In this document: in pieces, positions 1-7,769 of the stretch
How the letters are laid out: every line of letters begins with the position of its first letter
Position numbering within the stretch: the first letter of the stretch is position 1
Origin: Xylanimonas cellulosilytica DSM 15894
GTDB lineage: Bacteria; Actinomycetota; Actinomycetes; Actinomycetales; Cellulomonadaceae
DNA: 64,000 bases
Assembly: GCF_000024965.1 (NCBI RefSeq)
Contig: NC_013530.1
Location: forward strand, 620,001 to 684,000
Reading direction: 5' to 3'
The notes under the pieces: generated by a model
What the model was told of the DNA's origin: nothing
What the model saw: the letters and a program-made list of their open reading frames with translations, nothing else
Database searches by the model: none
Position numbers and translations under genes: made by a program

Positions 1-206
1 GCATGCTCGGCCTCGAGGGTGGCGAGCTCGCGCTTGAGGTGCTCAGCCTCGCCGAAGACCTGCGTGTTGCCGTAGATCGGCACGGACCGCTCGGTGGGCG
101 CGATGCCGCTGATCCACGAGTCGAGGTCGAGGGCGGGCTCGGACACGGCGGTGGTGTCCTGCTCGGTGGGCTGGACGTCGTCGGTGATGGACTTCTCGGA
201 ACGCAT
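1..206 (-). CDS. phage tail protein, 3' truncated by window edge (tail assembly chaperone candidate)
   Basis: The first 68 codons are visible, starting ATG at 206 and running off the left edge. The visible part is acidic and ends in a charged helical stretch. It lies just downstream of the tail tube gene, the slot where siphoviruses usually encode the tail assembly chaperone ahead of the tape measure. The role is inferred from position only, because no family motif is visible in the fragment. Confidence 0.5.
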   Translation of the reverse strand, partial: MRSEKSITDDVQPTEQDTTAVSEPALDLDSWISGIAPTERSVPIYGNTQVFGEAEHLKRELATLEAEH

Positions 207-303
207 GGGGGACTCCACGGGGTTGGAGGTTTCGGGTTCACGGGGTGGTGGGTGGTGCCCGGCGGCGCGCGACCCCGTGTGCACGCGCCGCCGGGGTTCT
301 GGG

Positions 304-816
304 TCAGGTGCCGGCCACGACCGCGACGTCGGTGTAGAACTGGCCCTGCTGCAGGAGGGTGATGTTGGCCTTGAGGTAGCCGTCGCCGGTGCCGCCGGTC
401 TTCGTCACGTTGTCCACGAGGAACAGGAACACGTCGACGATGTCGTCGGCGGCGAGGGCGGTGGAGGCGGGCTTGCCGAGTCGGCGCACGAGCCAGCCGT
501 AGTCGCCCGAGCCGAACACGGTGATGGGGTCGTTGGCGGTGGGGGCGCCCGCGGTGAAGTCCCGGAACAGGACGAGGTTGCCGTGGTAGTTGCCGACGGT
601 GGGCACGACCGCGTTGGACGTGTCCGTGACGGCACGCTCGTTGACGGTGTCCGACGGGTCCGGGTTGACGTCCGTGGTCGTGACGACGTACTGCGAGATG
701 TTCTTCGCGGGCGCCCCGCTGAGGTCAGCCAGGAGCGGTGCCGACGGGGTGGTCAGACCGGCCACGCCGGGGACCCACGTGTACTGGGTGACGCCAAGGT
801 CGACGATGCGGGCCAT
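304..816 (-). CDS. major tail (tube) protein
   Basis: A 170-residue protein that starts with MARIVDLGVTQY. It is rich in Thr, Val and Gly, has no membrane segment and has a beta-strand-rich composition, as expected for a siphovirus tail tube subunit. It follows the tail terminator and a small Pro-rich gene and precedes the putative chaperone, the usual order at the head-to-tail transition. Length fits the family. The call rests on gene order and composition rather than on a diagnostic motif. Confidence 0.65.
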   Translation of the reverse strand: MARIVDLGVTQYTWVPGVAGLTTPSAPLLADLSGAPAKNISQYVVTTTDVNPDPSDTVNERAVTDTSNAVVPTVGNYHGNLVLFRDFTAGAPTANDPITVFGSGDYGWLVRRLGKPASTALAADDIVDVFLFLVDNVTKTGGTGDGYLKANITLLQQGQFYTDVAVVAGT

Positions 817-817
817 G

Positions 818-1006
818 TCAGGCCTCCTTGTTCTCCGCCGGCTTGGCGGGCTTGGGCGGGGTGGGGACGGGTGCCGGGGCGGCCGGCTTCGGCTCCGCGG
901 GTGCGGGGACGGGGGTGACCTCGATCGGCTTGAAGCCGTCGTGGGTGACCGGGGTGACCTCGATGGGCTGGAACCCGGCCTCGGGGGTGGGGGTGTGCTT
1001 CGCCAT
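818..1006 (-). CDS. small Pro/Lys-rich phage protein with a duplicated motif
   Basis: A 62-residue protein. I chose the ATG at 1006 because AAGGAGG lies just upstream; the longer open frame to 1099 lacks such a site. Residues near 10-40 hold two copies of GFxPIEVTPV, followed by a Pro/Ala/Lys-rich tail. It sits between the tail terminator and tail tube genes. Function unknown; the low-complexity tail suggests a flexible accessory or assembly factor rather than an enzyme. Confidence 0.65.
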   Translation of the reverse strand: MAKHTPTPEAGFQPIEVTPVTHDGFKPIEVTPVPAPAEPKPAAPAPVPTPPKPAKPAENKEA

Positions 1007-1077
1007 CGGGTCCTCCTTGGGGCATGGCGATGGCCCCCGACGGCCGGGTGCCGTGGGGGTGACTGGGGGTGGTGTGC

Positions 1078-1482
1078 TCAGGGGGTGAGCGCGGCCCACG
1101 AGGTGGGCAGGAACCAGCGGGCGGGGGCCACGTCTGGGTCTTTGGTGACGACGCCGCCGAGCGGCACCTCGGTGAGGGTGATCCCGGGGGCGAGGGTGAG
1201 CAGTGACAGCGCCTGCCGGACGAGCGTCACGGCGGGCAGCACCCAGGCGGGGTCACCGGCGGCGACGTTCACCGAGGCCGCCCACATGTCACCGGATGCG
1301 CCGGTGACGGTGCTCTCCGGGCCGGGGGTGCCGGCGCCGGGCCACACGACGGCGTACGGGTAGACGCGACCCTGCCCGTCAGCGGGCGGCTTGTCCGGCA
1401 CCTGGAACTCGAACACCTGCAGTGACGTGATGGCCCGCAGGCGCGTCATCAGGGCGGTGTGCAGCACGTCCGGGGCGGTCAC
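1078..1482 (-). CDS. tail terminator / neck protein
   Basis: A 134-residue protein with a GTG start whose GTGA overlaps the stop of the upstream HK97-gp10-like gene. Its size and place, after a gp10-like protein and before the tail tube, match the tail terminator that caps the tail tube and joins it to the head. The centre is beta-rich with a conserved-looking WPGAG turn. Assignment is mainly positional. Confidence 0.6.
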   Translation of the reverse strand: MTAPDVLHTALMTRLRAITSLQVFEFQVPDKPPADGQGRVYPYAVVWPGAGTPGPESTVTGASGDMWAASVNVAAGDPAWVLPAVTLVRQALSLLTLAPGITLTEVPLGGVVTKDPDVAPARWFLPTSWAALTP

Positions 1483-1832
1483 GAGAACCGGTCCACGATC
1501 TGCGCCATGGCGGCGTCGAAGGCTGGCGTGTTGCGGTCCAGGGCCGGGCCCATGTACGGGCGAGGCGCCATCCGTGAGGTGCCGACCTCGAGGAACAGGC
1601 CGTAGTTCGCGGTGGGGCCGATCTCTGCCGACACGGTCGAGTTGGTCGCGGCGACGTCCGTGGAGATGGACGTGCGCAGGTTGCCGGTGTCGACGGGGGC
1701 GAGGATCTTCGCGTCCCGCTCGATGTCGAACGCGGTCTTGCGGACGACGAGGTCGACGACGGGGCCTGCCTGGGCTGCGACGTCGCGCAGGTCGGCTGCC
1801 AGGCGGCGCAGGCCGTGCACGTCGAACCCCAT
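1479..1832 (-). CDS. HK97 gp10-like head-tail component
   Basis: A 117-residue protein starting ATG at 1832. It shows the typical HK97 gp10 layout: an N-terminal helix (LRRLAADLRDV), then APVDTGNLRTSI, a YGLFLEVGTSRM segment and APRPYMGPAL near the C terminus. The family joins the portal/connector to the tail. It overlaps its neighbours on both sides, so translation is likely coupled across the connector genes. Confidence 0.85.
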   Translation of the reverse strand: MGFDVHGLRRLAADLRDVAAQAGPVVDLVVRKTAFDIERDAKILAPVDTGNLRTSISTDVAATNSTVSAEIGPTANYGLFLEVGTSRMAPRPYMGPALDRNTPAFDAAMAQIVDRFS

Positions 1833-2281
1833 CACGCCCCCTGGTTGGTCTGGTCGTCGGTGCAGGTGATGACCTGCTCGAGTGCGTGGGAGGGCCAGGC
1901 GGTTGACTGCACGGCCAGGGTGCGGCCGGCCAGCGCGGCGGGCCCGTTCGCGTCGACGGCGGTGACCTTGACGCGGGCGGTGGTCGCGAGCTCGGGGCAG
2001 GCGTCGCGGTCGACGGCGACGGTCACGTCGCGGACGGTGACCCGCTGCCCGGCGGCGTCCCGGTCCTCGGCCCGCACCGGCTTGTACGCGACGCGGGCCT
2101 TCCCGGTGTAGACGACCACGGGGGCGTCCGGGATGGGCCCGGTGACGGGGTCCCAGCCGCCGCCGGTGGTCCCGTCGGTGACGGTCACGGTGGCGTTCAT
2201 GGTGCGCTGGGAGACGGGCTGGTAGTGGGCCGCCCAGTCGGGGTGGACGGGGTGGGTGGTGTCGAGGGGCATCGGGGTCAC
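1832..2281 (-). CDS. DUF6093-type head-tail connector protein
   Basis: A 149-residue protein with a GTG start overlapping the stop of the preceding connector gene. It resembles the DUF6093 proteins found in actinobacterial phages between the adaptor and the gp10-like gene: a short N-terminal helix, then a beta-rich core with YTGKARV and a C-terminal TCTDDQTNQG. A structural connector role is inferred from position. The family name is from memory of such proteins. Confidence 0.6.
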   Translation of the reverse strand: MTPMPLDTTHPVHPDWAAHYQPVSQRTMNATVTVTDGTTGGGWDPVTGPIPDAPVVVYTGKARVAYKPVRAEDRDAAGQRVTVRDVTVAVDRDACPELATTARVKVTAVDANGPAALAGRTLAVQSTAWPSHALEQVITCTDDQTNQGA

Positions 2282-2661
2282 CGCCCGCGCGGGTAGGGCT
2301 GGAACTCGAGTACCCCGAACGCGCCGTCGGCGGCGTCGTGGTCGGCTTCCTCACGGTCAGCGATGGCCAACTGGCGGTCCGCCTGGGCGCGCAGCTCTGC
2401 GCCGACCTTCGTGCCGTCGGTGGTCAGGCCGTCCGCGGTGCGCACGTACTTGCCGATCAGGGTTTCCGAGGCGGCGATCGTGGTGAGCGCGTCGGCGGCG
2501 GCCCGGCGCACCTGCCACGACTGGGCACCGTCCTCGGGGGCCGCACCCTGCAGGGTCAGGAACCCGCCCACGTGCGCGTCGGTGAGGACACGCTTTGTCT
2601 CGTCGGTGGCGACGTCTGCGATCAGGAGCCGCACCTGGGCGACGGCGGTGGTGTAGTCCAC
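2278..2661 (-). CDS. head-tail adaptor (gp6-like)
   Basis: A 127-residue, mostly helical protein. It begins with MDYTTAVAQVRLLIAD, a common opening of connector adaptors, and carries Ala-rich helices (VRRAAADALTTIAASE) of the kind that build the adaptor ring under the portal. It is the first gene downstream of the major capsid gene after an 87-nt gap, and a GTGA overlap links it to the next connector gene. Confidence 0.7.
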   Translation of the reverse strand: MDYTTAVAQVRLLIADVATDETKRVLTDAHVGGFLTLQGAAPEDGAQSWQVRRAAADALTTIAASETLIGKYVRTADGLTTDGTKVGAELRAQADRQLAIADREEADHDAADGAFGVLEFQPYPRGR

Positions 2662-2748
2662 GACGAACCTCCTACGTCAGACGGGTGGTGGGTCGCGGGT
2701 TGGTGGCGGCCCCGCCCGCGCGAGGCGAGGGGACCGCCACCTGGTAGA

Positions 2749-3897
2749 TCAGGATGCCGGCGGGGTGGACGCGTACGTGGCCTTGGGGTCCACGTGCGCG
2801 GCACCGACGACGTGACGGCCGCGGAACTGGATGGTGTCGTCGTCGAACGACCCGTCCTCGGGCGCGATCGCCCCGCCACCGACCCGGTTGCCGGTGTCGG
2901 CCTTGACGCGCAGGTCCGGCGTCTCGTGACCGCGCAGGAAGCCCATCGTGAGCGCCTCCCGCGACTGCCCCGGGGTCGGGACGAGGAACCACGACGTGCC
3001 CGCCGTGGCCGACTTGTCGATGACCGGCAGCCACGGGTTGACGACCGTCTGCACCTTGCCGCGCAGGTAGTTGCCCGTCTTGACGGTGCCCGCGTCGTCG
3101 GTGAACTGGATCTCGACCGCCTCGAGGATCTTCGCCGCCGTGGTCTCCAGGCCGGGGCCGACCACGAGGGACAGCTTCGAGGCGACGATCGGGCGCCCCT
3201 CGGAGTCCTTCCGCTGCCCGATCGCGGTGACCGCGGCGTCCAGGTTGGCCACGTTGAGCGGCTTGTTGTCCGCGGCGTTGCCGTTGCCCGCCTTGAAGAA
3301 GTCGGCGTTGATGCCGCTCGACTTCACGAGCAGCGCCGCAGCGAGGTAGTCCTCGGTGTCGACGGCCGCCTGCGCGAGACGCTGCGGCAGGTCCCGGAAC
3401 GCGTCCAGGTCGTCGTTGACGATCATCTCCCAGGTCAGGGGGATGCGGGCACCACGCTTGGCGACCTTCAGCTCGTACTTCGCCTCGGTCAGCTTGCGGG
3501 CCTTGTACTCGGCGCCCTCACCGACAGGGTCGAGGATCGCGCGACCGCCGAGCAGGTCCACCAGGGACTTGGGACGGAAGTCGCGGACCGTGGTCCGGCC
3601 GGCGAACTTCGCCCACACGGACGGGATCTGCTCGTACTGCGCCATCAGGACGCGGTCGAACACACCGCCGAGCAGGTACGGGAAGTCGGACGTCGACAGC
3701 GACTCGACGAGCTTGACGCGTGCACGCATCGCGTTGAGGCCGGACGAGTACATGACGTCGTGCCACAGGTTCGCGGCCTCGACGAGCCGGGCACGGTACT
3801 GGTCGCCGCGCGCCGGGGCGCGGAACCCGCCCTCGCCGCCGGTCTTCTCACCCTCAGCGACGGCCGCCTGGCCGTCGAGGATCTGGATGTTGTCCAT
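2749..3897 (-). CDS. major capsid protein
   Basis: A 382-residue protein placed between the capsid cement gene and the adaptor. It has the expected size, an N-terminal flexible segment (residues 1-40), then a long mixed alpha/beta core with a helix-rich middle (RIPLTWEMIVNDDLDAF) and a C-terminal beta region. It belongs with HK97-fold capsid proteins that are matured by a separately encoded protease and scaffold, both found directly upstream here. Confidence 0.8.
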   Translation of the reverse strand: MDNIQILDGQAAVAEGEKTGGEGGFRAPARGDQYRARLVEAANLWHDVMYSSGLNAMRARVKLVESLSTSDFPYLLGGVFDRVLMAQYEQIPSVWAKFAGRTTVRDFRPKSLVDLLGGRAILDPVGEGAEYKARKLTEAKYELKVAKRGARIPLTWEMIVNDDLDAFRDLPQRLAQAAVDTEDYLAAALLVKSSGINADFFKAGNGNAADNKPLNVANLDAAVTAIGQRKDSEGRPIVASKLSLVVGPGLETTAAKILEAVEIQFTDDAGTVKTGNYLRGKVQTVVNPWLPVIDKSATAGTSWFLVPTPGQSREALTMGFLRGHETPDLRVKADTGNRVGGGAIAPEDGSFDDDTIQFRGRHVVGAAHVDPKATYASTPPAS

Positions 3898-3910
3898 CTG
3901 TGGTCTCCTC

Positions 3911-4240
3911 TCAGACCTGCGCGATGCGGACGGGGATCTCGGCGCTGCCCGACGACTTGGTGGCCAGGGCGTAGCCGAACAGGGTGTTGTCCGTGGCGGT
4001 GATGTTCAGCGCGCCGGCGGACGTGATGTACACGGGGGTGCCGACCTGCGTGATGCCGCCGCCGGTCACGGGGAGCAGGGACGCGCCCTTGAGCCGCACG
4101 GTGGCGGTGCCGTCGTCGGCACGGTCGGTGATGGCGACGCCCACCAGGGAGCCGACCGTCACCGGGGCGCCGGACTTGACGCCCTCCGCGACGGGCAGGG
4201 TCAGGTGGTCCGCGTCGCGGAAGACCTCGTTCGTGGCCAT
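3911..4240 (-). CDS. DUF2190-like capsid cement protein
   Basis: A 109-residue beta-rich protein with the DUF2190 pattern: an N-terminal G-x-PVTVGSLVGVA segment, a central GTPVYIT strand, and a C-terminal LFGYALATK followed by IPVRIAQV. These proteins decorate and stabilise capsids. It lies between the protease/scaffold gene (2 nt away) and the capsid gene (13 nt away), as in many siphoviruses. Confidence 0.8.
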   Translation of the reverse strand: MATNEVFRDADHLTLPVAEGVKSGAPVTVGSLVGVAITDRADDGTATVRLKGASLLPVTGGGITQVGTPVYITSAGALNITATDNTLFGYALATKSSGSAEIPVRIAQV

Positions 4241-4241
4241 G

Positions 4242-4709
4242 TCAGGCCCCCTTCTTGATGCCGAACGCGGCCAGGGCCGCGGCGTCCGCGTCGGCCTCGC
4301 TCACGGACGTGGTGGTGGTCGTGGTCTGGCCGACACCGCGCACGGTGCCGACACCGGACGCCTCAGCGACGGCGGCCAAGAGCGTCTCGTGCGCCTTGCG
4401 GGCCTCGTTGACGACGGCACCGAACTTCTCGGTGTCGAGGCGGCCGTCGGCGTCGAGCGGGAGCGCGTTGCGGGTCGACTCGTCGACGATCGCGTTGAGC
4501 GACGCGACGACGAGGTCGCGGTTGGCCTCGGCGGCGAGCTTGCGGGCGAAGTCGCGGGCCTTGCTCGCGGCCTCGGCCTGCAGGGCGCGCTGCTCGGCGG
4601 CGACGGCGCGGGCCTCGGCGGCCTCGACCTTCGCGTCCAGGGCCGGGACGAGCGCGGCCTTCTCTTCGAGGCCCGCGTAGCGAGCCTCGTCAACCTGGAT
4701 GGTCCCCAT
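4242..4709 (-). CDS. nested scaffold protein from internal start
   Basis: The ATG at 4709 is codon 311 of the protease-scaffold frame and is preceded by AAGGAGG at proper spacing, one of the strongest ribosome sites in the prophage. The product would be 155 residues, almost all helix, with Ala/Glu heptads (EAAEARAVAAEQRALQAEAA) and a Thr-rich tail. This copies the lambda C/Nu3 design, in which scaffold is made in excess over protease. Expression is inferred from the site. Confidence 0.7.
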   Translation of the reverse strand: MGTIQVDEARYAGLEEKAALVPALDAKVEAAEARAVAAEQRALQAEAASKARDFARKLAAEANRDLVVASLNAIVDESTRNALPLDADGRLDTEKFGAVVNEARKAHETLLAAVAEASGVGTVRGVGQTTTTTTSVSEADADAAALAAFGIKKGA

Positions 4710-5639
4710 GGGGTCCTCCTTCTTGTGGGGCGGGGTGGTTCCCGCCTCCACGGCGGGCGGGTTGGGCTCGGCCGCGGGCGCGGCTTCGCTGACCGGCGCC
4801 TGGTCGGCGTCGGCGGTCTGGGGGGTGGCGGCCTCGTCGACGGGCACGTAGGCCACGACGCGGCGCACCTCGACGGGGTCGCCGGTCAGGGCGGTGGCGA
4901 CGTCGTCGGTGAGCTCGTAGGCCTGGCGCAGGATCCGGGAGCCGTCCTCGGTCTCGTGCGTGAACGTCACGGTGCGGGCGGTCTCGTCGTAGTCGACGAT
5001 CCACGCGTGCTCGCGGGCGCCGGTCGCGTAGGCGGCGCGCACGAGGGCGCGCAGTTCGCCGCCGCGCTGCTCCGCGGACGCCTCGGACAGGCCGCGCTGC
5101 ACGGCGCGGACGTTCGCACGCGCGGACTCGACCAGGGCGAGGATCTTGCCGCCGCGACCCGCTTTGGTGACGAAGTCGACCGACTGGGCCTCGACGATGC
5201 GGGCGACGATCGGGCGGCCCTGCTCGTCGTTCTCGTTGACCTCTGCCAGGGCGCGGATCGACAGGCCGATGGTGTCGGCCATCTCCGCGATGGTGGTGCG
5301 CCAGGGGGTGAAGACCTCGATCTCTGCGTCCAGGGCGCCACCGTCCTCGTTGACGTACACGGCGTCGCTGGACAGGCGGGCGGCGATGTCCCGCACGGAC
5401 CGTTCGGGTCTGTCCCACGCCTCGGACGCGGAGGGGTGGTCGAGGAACATCTGTGTGCCGGCCGGGAACACCTTGGCTTCGGCGGCGGCCTTGAGCGCCT
5501 CGGCCGGGTACACGCCGGACGATCCGACACCGGCGGAGATGATGCGGACCTTGAACCGGCCGGGGCCCGTCGTTTCGGCGGCGTGGGGCTTGGACGCTTC
5601 GACGAGGGAGGTCGACTCGTGCACGAGCGTGCGGGACAT
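4242..5639 (-). CDS. capsid maturation protease fused to scaffold
   Basis: A 465-residue protein. The N-terminal part (about 1-200) looks like a head maturation protease: MFLDHPSASE supplies a candidate catalytic His and VEAQSVDFVTKAG lies where the second active-site strand is expected. A Pro/Ala-rich linker (about 265-310) joins it to a C-terminal helical, coiled-coil-like scaffold domain (about 311-465). The in-frame ATG at 4709 can produce the scaffold alone. Capsid and cement genes follow directly. Confidence 0.75.
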   Translation of the reverse strand: MSRTLVHESTSLVEASKPHAAETTGPGRFKVRIISAGVGSSGVYPAEALKAAAEAKVFPAGTQMFLDHPSASEAWDRPERSVRDIAARLSSDAVYVNEDGGALDAEIEVFTPWRTTIAEMADTIGLSIRALAEVNENDEQGRPIVARIVEAQSVDFVTKAGRGGKILALVESARANVRAVQRGLSEASAEQRGGELRALVRAAYATGAREHAWIVDYDETARTVTFTHETEDGSRILRQAYELTDDVATALTGDPVEVRRVVAYVPVDEAATPQTADADQAPVSEAAPAAEPNPPAVEAGTTPPHKKEDPMGTIQVDEARYAGLEEKAALVPALDAKVEAAEARAVAAEQRALQAEAASKARDFARKLAAEANRDLVVASLNAIVDESTRNALPLDADGRLDTEKFGAVVNEARKAHETLLAAVAEASGVGTVRGVGQTTTTTTSVSEADADAAALAAFGIKKGA

Positions 5640-5668
5640 GGCACCTCCCTGAGGTGGACACTGTGGGG

Positions 5669-5803
5669 ATGGGTCAAGACGACGACGCCGACTGCGGCGG
5701 GCACGCCTGGAAGCTGGTGGGCGTCGTGCTGCGCGCCGGGGAGACGGTCGTGGAGTACGAGTGCCTCAGGTGCGGGGGCGTGATGGTCGAGCCGCTGCGC
5801 TGA
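5669..5803 (+). CDS. 44-residue Cys/His protein on the opposite strand (moron candidate)
   Basis: It starts ATG at 5669. Cys9 with His12 and Cys32 with Cys35 (CLRC) could bind one zinc ion. It points against every neighbouring late gene, begins 29 nt beyond the protease start and is followed at once by a terminator hairpin, so it looks like an independent unit expressed in the lysogen. A short GGGG stretch ahead of the start is the only ribosome-site candidate. Function unknown. Confidence 0.6.
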   Translation: MGQDDDADCGGHAWKLVGVVLRAGETVVEYECLRCGGVMVEPLR

Positions 5804-5817
5804 CCCCGGGCATGCGA

Positions 5818-5849
5818 AAGGCCCCGTCACCAGCGGTGATCGGGGCCTT
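5818..5849. terminator. hairpin terminator between moron and tRNA-Gln
   Basis: AAGGCCCCG and CGGGGCCTT pair perfectly around a 14-nt loop. Placed after the plus-strand small gene, it can also act on the minus strand, where it lies between tRNA-Gln and the protease gene. The flank CCCCGGGCATGCG recurs in nearly the same form beside the hairpin at 11095. Confidence 0.75.
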
Positions 5850-5905
5850 CGAAGATTCGTGTTGCTGACGTCAGTCTAGCGGCACACGTGTTGGAATGCG
5901 GGTTG

Positions 5906-5976
5906 CTCCGCGGCGAGGATTCGAACCTCGGTTGCCCGCTCCAAAGGCGGGTGTCCTGCCACTAGACGAACGCGGA
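5906..5976 (-). tRNA. tRNA-Gln (UUG), prophage-encoded
   Basis: A cloverleaf folds on the minus strand: acceptor TCCGCGT/CCGCGGA (one mismatch at pair 7), D stem GTC/GAC, anticodon stem CCCGC/GCGGG with loop CTTTGGA giving UUG, and T arm CGAGG/CCTCG with TTCGAAT. CCA is not encoded. It lies inside the late gene cluster and reads CAA, which is probably a rare glutamine codon in a genome this GC-rich. Confidence 0.85.
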
Positions 5977-5987
5977 CCGGGGCGTCG

Positions 5988-6248
5988 TCAGGCGGCTTGC
6001 GCGACGGTCAGGCCCGCCGGGATCAGGTCCGCACCCACGGTGCGCACCTGGTCGATCACGTCGGCGGGCACTGCGATGTTCTCGCGAGCCGCTACGACGA
6101 GGTAGAACTCGACGGCCTCCTGCCATTCCCCGGATTCGGCCATGTCCGCGGCGTACTCGGCAGTGATCAGCGACGCGAGAGTGGGCAGGACCGACCGGAA
6201 GACGTCGCTTGACGCCTCGTCGTCGTAGTACCTGGCCATGGTCGTCAT
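5988..6248 (-). CDS. 86-residue protein, candidate immunity partner of the MuF toxin-like tail
   Basis: The start at 6248 forms ATGA with the stop of the MuF gene, so the two are co-translated. The product is small, acidic and largely helical (residues 15-60), without membrane segment or zinc motif. Small acidic proteins encoded right after a polymorphic toxin are often its immunity protein, and lysogens would need one. The role is inferred from position and composition. Confidence 0.5.
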   Translation of the reverse strand: MTTMARYYDDEASSDVFRSVLPTLASLITAEYAADMAESGEWQEAVEFYLVVAARENIAVPADVIDQVRTVGADLIPAGLTVAQAA

Positions 6249-7768
6249 GGTACGTCGAAGTAGCGGCCGTTGACCCACTTGCGTACCCCATTCCCGCGCA
6301 CCGGGATGACGGTCCGCACCCGCCAGTCGTCCGTTCCAGGCTCTGGTCGGATCGGTACCCGAACGAGAACTCCCCCGACCCAGGCTTCGAACCGAAGGGC
6401 GCCTGCGTCCTGCCAGTGCGGCTCGGCCTGGTGTGTGACCCAGTCGGCCAGATCGCGCATCGCCTGGACGTCGTTGTCGTCCTCGCCGAACCAGCCCCGG
6501 GGAAAGTAGCTCACTCCGCCCTGGGGTCCGGCCTCGTGCGCGTGCCGTTCGAGCGCGTGCTGTGCGGCACCCCATGCCGCGCGAGGCCGTGTGGACCGGG
6601 TGAACGGAACACCGGGGTCGCGGTACCTGTCGGGCAGGTCGTCGGGGGATCCGGCGCGGGTCACCCAGGAGCCGGACCCGCCGCCGGAACCGTCGGCTGC
6701 GCCGGCGAGTCCTTCGAGGTCACGCACCGATCGCACGTGGTGCGAGTCCCGCCACCCGGGTGCGCTCTTGCGGGTGGACAGGTCCGCCCACCCGATGCGG
6801 CCGGTGTGCAGCATCTCCAGGCGGGTGGGACCCAGGATGGCCCGTTGTTCGGCCTGGGGCAGCCCGTCGAACCAGGCGCGTGCGTCCGGCAGTGGGCTGG
6901 CCGGTTCGTCGATGTCGAACCCGAGGTCGCGCCACGACTTCGTGACCGGGAGGGCGGTGCAGCGCCCGTTCTGGTGATCGGTCGGGCCGGTCTCGTCGAC
7001 GGCGTGCATGCTGCCGTGCTGGGCGAGGCACGACGGGCAGGTGCGCGTGTCGAGGGTGGCCTGCCACTGCCAGCCGGCCAGCACGTCCGCGTTCGCGATC
7101 CGCTGCACCCGGGACGCTTCGCGGTGCGCGTCGAGCATCTCCGTGCGGGCGATCGTCATGGCGCGGGCCAGACCCCCGTTGAAGCGGCCCTCGACGCGGG
7201 CGAGCATACGGGCGGCCGCGATGCGCGGGTTGTCCCCGACGGCGATCCCGCGGATCAGTTCACGGTTCATCGCGGTGACCGCCTCGGCGGCCAACGGGTA
7301 CGCCAGGGCGGTGACCTGACCGGTGGTGCGTTGCACGATCGCGGTCAGCGCGTCCGGGTCGACCCGGTTGAACGTGGCCGCCACCGACATGTCACCGGCC
7401 ACAGGCGCGGGGGGCATCTGGGAGGCGATGAGCCGCGCCTCCCAGTCCGCGGCCTGCCCGGTCAGGGCGGGCAGATCCTGGGTGATGCGGGCGCCGGCCG
7501 TGTCGGACACGTCGACGAGCGCCTTGGCTGCGGCCTGCAACGCCTGCTGGGCGCGTTCGGCGCGGGCGATGCGCCAGGCGGGCGGCCACGTGCCGTTCGC
7601 GGCCTGGTAGCCGATGAGGTCGTCGACGGCCGCCTGCCAGGTCACCGCGATCTCGTCCCACGCGGTGGCCCACGCGATCACGAGGTCGCGGGTGGCCTGG
7701 TCGACGATCCCGTCGAGGGCCTTGCGGGCCTGCCGGGACAGGCGCACCGTGCGGTCGGTGACCGGCAC
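6245..7768 (-). CDS. MuF-type head morphogenesis protein with C-terminal toxin-like domain
   Basis: A 507-residue protein after the portal gene. The middle (about 190-280) is a Mu gpF/SPP1 gp7 domain: IARTEMLDAHREA, then WQATLDTRTCPSCLAQHG and DHQNGRC with conserved Cys/His. A Gly/Ser linker near 350-366 leads to an extra 141-residue domain with QHALERHAHE and VRGNGVRKWVNGRY. That layout resembles the nuclease domains of the Barnase/EndoU/colicin/RelE fold seen on other MuF proteins. The fold is my inference. Confidence 0.8.
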   Translation of the reverse strand: MPVTDRTVRLSRQARKALDGIVDQATRDLVIAWATAWDEIAVTWQAAVDDLIGYQAANGTWPPAWRIARAERAQQALQAAAKALVDVSDTAGARITQDLPALTGQAADWEARLIASQMPPAPVAGDMSVAATFNRVDPDALTAIVQRTTGQVTALAYPLAAEAVTAMNRELIRGIAVGDNPRIAAARMLARVEGRFNGGLARAMTIARTEMLDAHREASRVQRIANADVLAGWQWQATLDTRTCPSCLAQHGSMHAVDETGPTDHQNGRCTALPVTKSWRDLGFDIDEPASPLPDARAWFDGLPQAEQRAILGPTRLEMLHTGRIGWADLSTRKSAPGWRDSHHVRSVRDLEGLAGAADGSGGGSGSWVTRAGSPDDLPDRYRDPGVPFTRSTRPRAAWGAAQHALERHAHEAGPQGGVSYFPRGWFGEDDNDVQAMRDLADWVTHQAEPHWQDAGALRFEAWVGGVLVRVPIRPEPGTDDWRVRTVIPVRGNGVRKWVNGRYFDVP

Positions 7769-7769
7769 G

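Noticed and set aside
2662-2748. Possible short gene between capsid and adaptor genes
   Set aside because: The only open frame lacks a start codon with a ribosome site within the gap; it is an extension of a shadow frame of the capsid gene.
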